This document shows positions 62,158 through 64,000 of a stretch of 64,000 nt of DNA, piece by piece. The notes under the pieces were generated by a model, which worked only from the letters and a program-made list of their open reading frames with translations, searched no databases and was not told the origin of the DNA. Every line of letters begins with the position of its first letter. The stretch's first letter is position 1. The position numbers and the translations under genes were made by a program. Source of the stretch: Aquimarina sp. AU474 (GTDB lineage Bacteria; Bacteroidota; Bacteroidia; Flavobacteriales; Flavobacteriaceae); assembly GCF_900312815.1 (NCBI RefSeq), contig NZ_OMPE01000008.1, positions 1 through 64,000 of the forward strand. Direction: 5' to 3'.

Positions 62158-63558
62158 ATGGCAGGAATTAAAGAGAAAATATATAATAATCTTCCATATC
62201 CATTTAAATTCATTTTGTTAAATATCAAAGGGTATTTAAATACCAAACAACGGTATAACAAAGAATTTAAAGTCTACTTAAAAGAACATATTGATTTATG
62301 GGATGCAGATCTTGATTCTGTAACTAAGTATCAAAATGAGAAATTGTCAATAGTACTCTCAGAAGCTTTAGAGCATTCAGATTGGTATGGTGATATAATG
62401 AGAGCGTTAGGAATCACTTTACAGGATATAGAAAAGGATCCTATGCGAGTACTACAAAAAATGCCTATTTTAAAAAAGACAGATCGAAAGACTAAAGTGG
62501 ATCTTATCGTAAATAAAAAAAGAGAAACGGCTATGGTAGGACATACGAGCGGAACCTCTGGCTCTCCTACGATAGATTATCTTGATTTAGATTCTATAAA
62601 TGTATCCTTTGCTATATGGAAAAGGTTTCATCATGCAATCGGCGTTATTCCTGGAAATAAACAAGTTCGATTTTCGGGTAGGTTAATAGTAGATACAGAA
62701 ACCAAAAAACCACCGTTTTGGGTGTATAATTACTTTGAGAAGCAATTATTGATGTCTACTTATCATCTTACAGCTGATAATTTAGGTAGTTATATCAAGA
62801 AATTAAACAAATTTAAACCAGAACTAATAGATGGTTATCCATCTGCAATTTATATTATTAGTAAGTATATTAATAAGCAAAATATTTCCTTAAGTTTTAC
62901 TCCTAAAGCTATTGCTGTTACTGCAGAAACATTATACGATTATCAGCGAATAGAAATTGAAAAAGCATTTAATTGTCATGTTTTTAACCAGTATGCATCT
63001 AGTGAAGGTAGTCCGTTTATAACAGAATGTGTAAAAGGTAATCTGCACCTCAATTTGGATTCTGGAGTCTTTGAATTTATAAATACTAAGGGAGAACCTG
63101 CCCAGGCAGGTGAAATTGCTAAATTAGTAGTAACGAGTTTTATCAATTATAAAACTCCTTTAATTAGATATGATATAGGAGATACGGTACTGCTATCTAA
63201 AGAGGAAGAACAATGTGATTGCGGTTGTAAAATGCCCATTATTGAAAAAATAATAGGAAGAGAAGATGATATCCTTTGGACAGAGGAGAAAGGGTATGTA
63301 GGAAGGATGGATACCGCTTATAAAGGCTTAAAAGGTATTGTCAAAAGTCAAATTATACAAGAAACCCCAGAAAAGATCATAGTTAATCTAATTGCTGATA
63401 CCGATTTTGATGACCCTATGAAACAGCAGTTGTTAGGTAACCTAAAGGATAGGCTAGGACAAAAAATAGAATATCAAATAAACGAAGTTGATGATATTGT
63501 ATTAGGACCAAATGGGAAGTTTGATGCAGTAAAGAGAAATTTTGAATTAGAATTCTAA
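62158..63558 (+). CDS. CapK/phenylacetate-CoA ligase-like adenylating enzyme
   Basis: The 466-residue protein has GHTSGTSGSPTIDY (ATP loop), YPSAIYII, NQYASSEGSPF and RYDIGDTVLLSK. This is the CapK branch of the phenylacetate-CoA ligase family, common in capsule loci. A late cysteine group, CDCGCKMPII, is also typical. It may activate a carboxylate for attachment to the polysaccharide. It is the second adenylate-forming enzyme in the operon. Confidence 0.85.
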   Translation: MAGIKEKIYNNLPYPFKFILLNIKGYLNTKQRYNKEFKVYLKEHIDLWDADLDSVTKYQNEKLSIVLSEALEHSDWYGDIMRALGITLQDIEKDPMRVLQKMPILKKTDRKTKVDLIVNKKRETAMVGHTSGTSGSPTIDYLDLDSINVSFAIWKRFHHAIGVIPGNKQVRFSGRLIVDTETKKPPFWVYNYFEKQLLMSTYHLTADNLGSYIKKLNKFKPELIDGYPSAIYIISKYINKQNISLSFTPKAIAVTAETLYDYQRIEIEKAFNCHVFNQYASSEGSPFITECVKGNLHLNLDSGVFEFINTKGEPAQAGEIAKLVVTSFINYKTPLIRYDIGDTVLLSKEEEQCDCGCKMPIIEKIIGREDDILWTEEKGYVGRMDTAYKGLKGIVKSQIIQETPEKIIVNLIADTDFDDPMKQQLLGNLKDRLGQKIEYQINEVDDIVLGPNGKFDAVKRNFELEF

Positions 63559-63597
63559 CCCCTATGAAGTTGAATTCATTAAAACTAAAATAATACA

Positions 63598-64000
63598 TTG
63601 ACAATCTTACATATTATAACGGGATTAAGTGGTGGCGGAGCCGAACATATGGTCTTAGAGTTGGCCGGACAAACTGTGGGCACCAAAAACAAAACTATGG
63701 CAGTAGCTGTTTCTAATAGAAAACAAATACTCCATAAGTTTGAAGAAAAAGGAATAGAATGTCATTTTTTAAATATTACTTCTCCTAAATCCTTACTCCC
63801 TGGATTAAGACACTTAAAAAAAATTATAAAAAACGAGAAAGATGTCGTTTTCCATTGCCATATGTTTCATGCTTTTGCAATAGGTTTATTATGTAAGGTC
63901 TTTTTCAAGAATGCGCCCATCGTATTTACATTGCATACCAATAAGGTTAAGCAGTTATACCGACGATTGTTGTTGTTTGTAACCAAAGTTTTTAGAAAAA
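63598..64000 (+). CDS. glycosyltransferase family 4, partial at the window edge
   Basis: The frame opens with TTG at 63598 and runs to the end of the window without a stop: TILHIITGLSGGGAEHMVL is a classic GT4 start, followed by HCHMFHAFAIGLL and VFTLHTNK. An in-frame stop at 63586 and the lack of an ATG before this motif support the TTG start. Only the N-terminal 134 residues are visible. It shows the operon continues to the right. Confidence 0.8.
   Translation, partial: MTILHIITGLSGGGAEHMVLELAGQTVGTKNKTMAVAVSNRKQILHKFEEKGIECHFLNITSPKSLLPGLRHLKKIIKNEKDVVFHCHMFHAFAIGLLCKVFFKNAPIVFTLHTNKVKQLYRRLLLFVTKVFRK

Overview
The window looks like the chromosome of a low-GC marine-type Bacteroidota, most likely Flavobacteriaceae (perhaps an Aquimarina-like genus, low confidence). 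Support comes from a gliding/T9SS-type C-terminal domain on a large secreted repeat protein, a Bacteroidetes-style fused E1 alpha/beta dehydrogenase, MutS2 without an Smr domain, PIG-L/sodium-symporter pairing, DUF1835 and DUF2911 proteins, and A/T-rich intergenic DNA. I saw no rRNA, tRNA, CRISPR array, transposase or integrase.

Layout. (1) 0.1-3.7 kb: a secreted beta-propeller protein with seven near-identical tandem repeats. (2) 4.4-12.4 kb: an accessory island, every gene on the minus strand, split into integron-like cassettes by TAAC...GTTA hairpin elements. Each cassette's start box is the reverse complement of the box just after its own last gene. One cassette carries four overlapping or closely spaced genes: a CD-NTase, a CapV-type patatin phospholipase, a 2TM-beta membrane effector and a minimal CRISPR polymerase (mCpol). 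This is a CBASS system joined to a Panoptes (OptS/OptE) system in one transcription unit. Neighbouring cassettes carry a 641-residue HEPN-motif protein, a HEPN-motif plus HNH pair, a lipoprotein and an unknown protein. (3) 12.5-15.5 kb: hydrolase, ferritin and small conserved genes, then a 640-bp gap with a dense cluster of DnaA-box-like 9-mers. (4) 16.4-23.2 kb: a complete histidine utilisation operon (hutH-hutI-hutU-hutG) with a divergent LysR regulator and a dyad operator candidate between them. (5) 23-45.6 kb: core and housekeeping genes, including a photolyase/SDR/SRPBCC operon, aquaporin-family channel, sodium:solute symporter with PIG-L deacetylase and a tiny membrane ORF between them, mutS2, ung, nucleoside phosphorylase, a SUI1-like factor, a 2OG-Fe oxygenase and a fused 2-oxoacid dehydrogenase E1. 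Three short genes (35, 59 and 48 codons) were found by reading intergenic DNA.

(6) 45.8-64 kb: one long plus-strand exopolysaccharide/capsule operon that runs off the right edge. It supplies a UDP-HexNAc 4-epimerase and a UDP-sugar dehydrogenase, a Wzx-type flippase, an EpsG/Wzy-type polymerase, several glycosyltransferases, a pyruvyltransferase-family protein, a PP-loop ATPase, a CapK-like ligase, and a Dlt-like set (adenylating ligase, carrier protein, MBOAT acyltransferase, SGNH-like protein) that probably puts an acyl or aminoacyl group on the polymer.

The finding most worth following is the CBASS-Panoptes cassette and the integron-like boundaries around it. Both rest on features seen directly in the sequence; the functions follow from known families.
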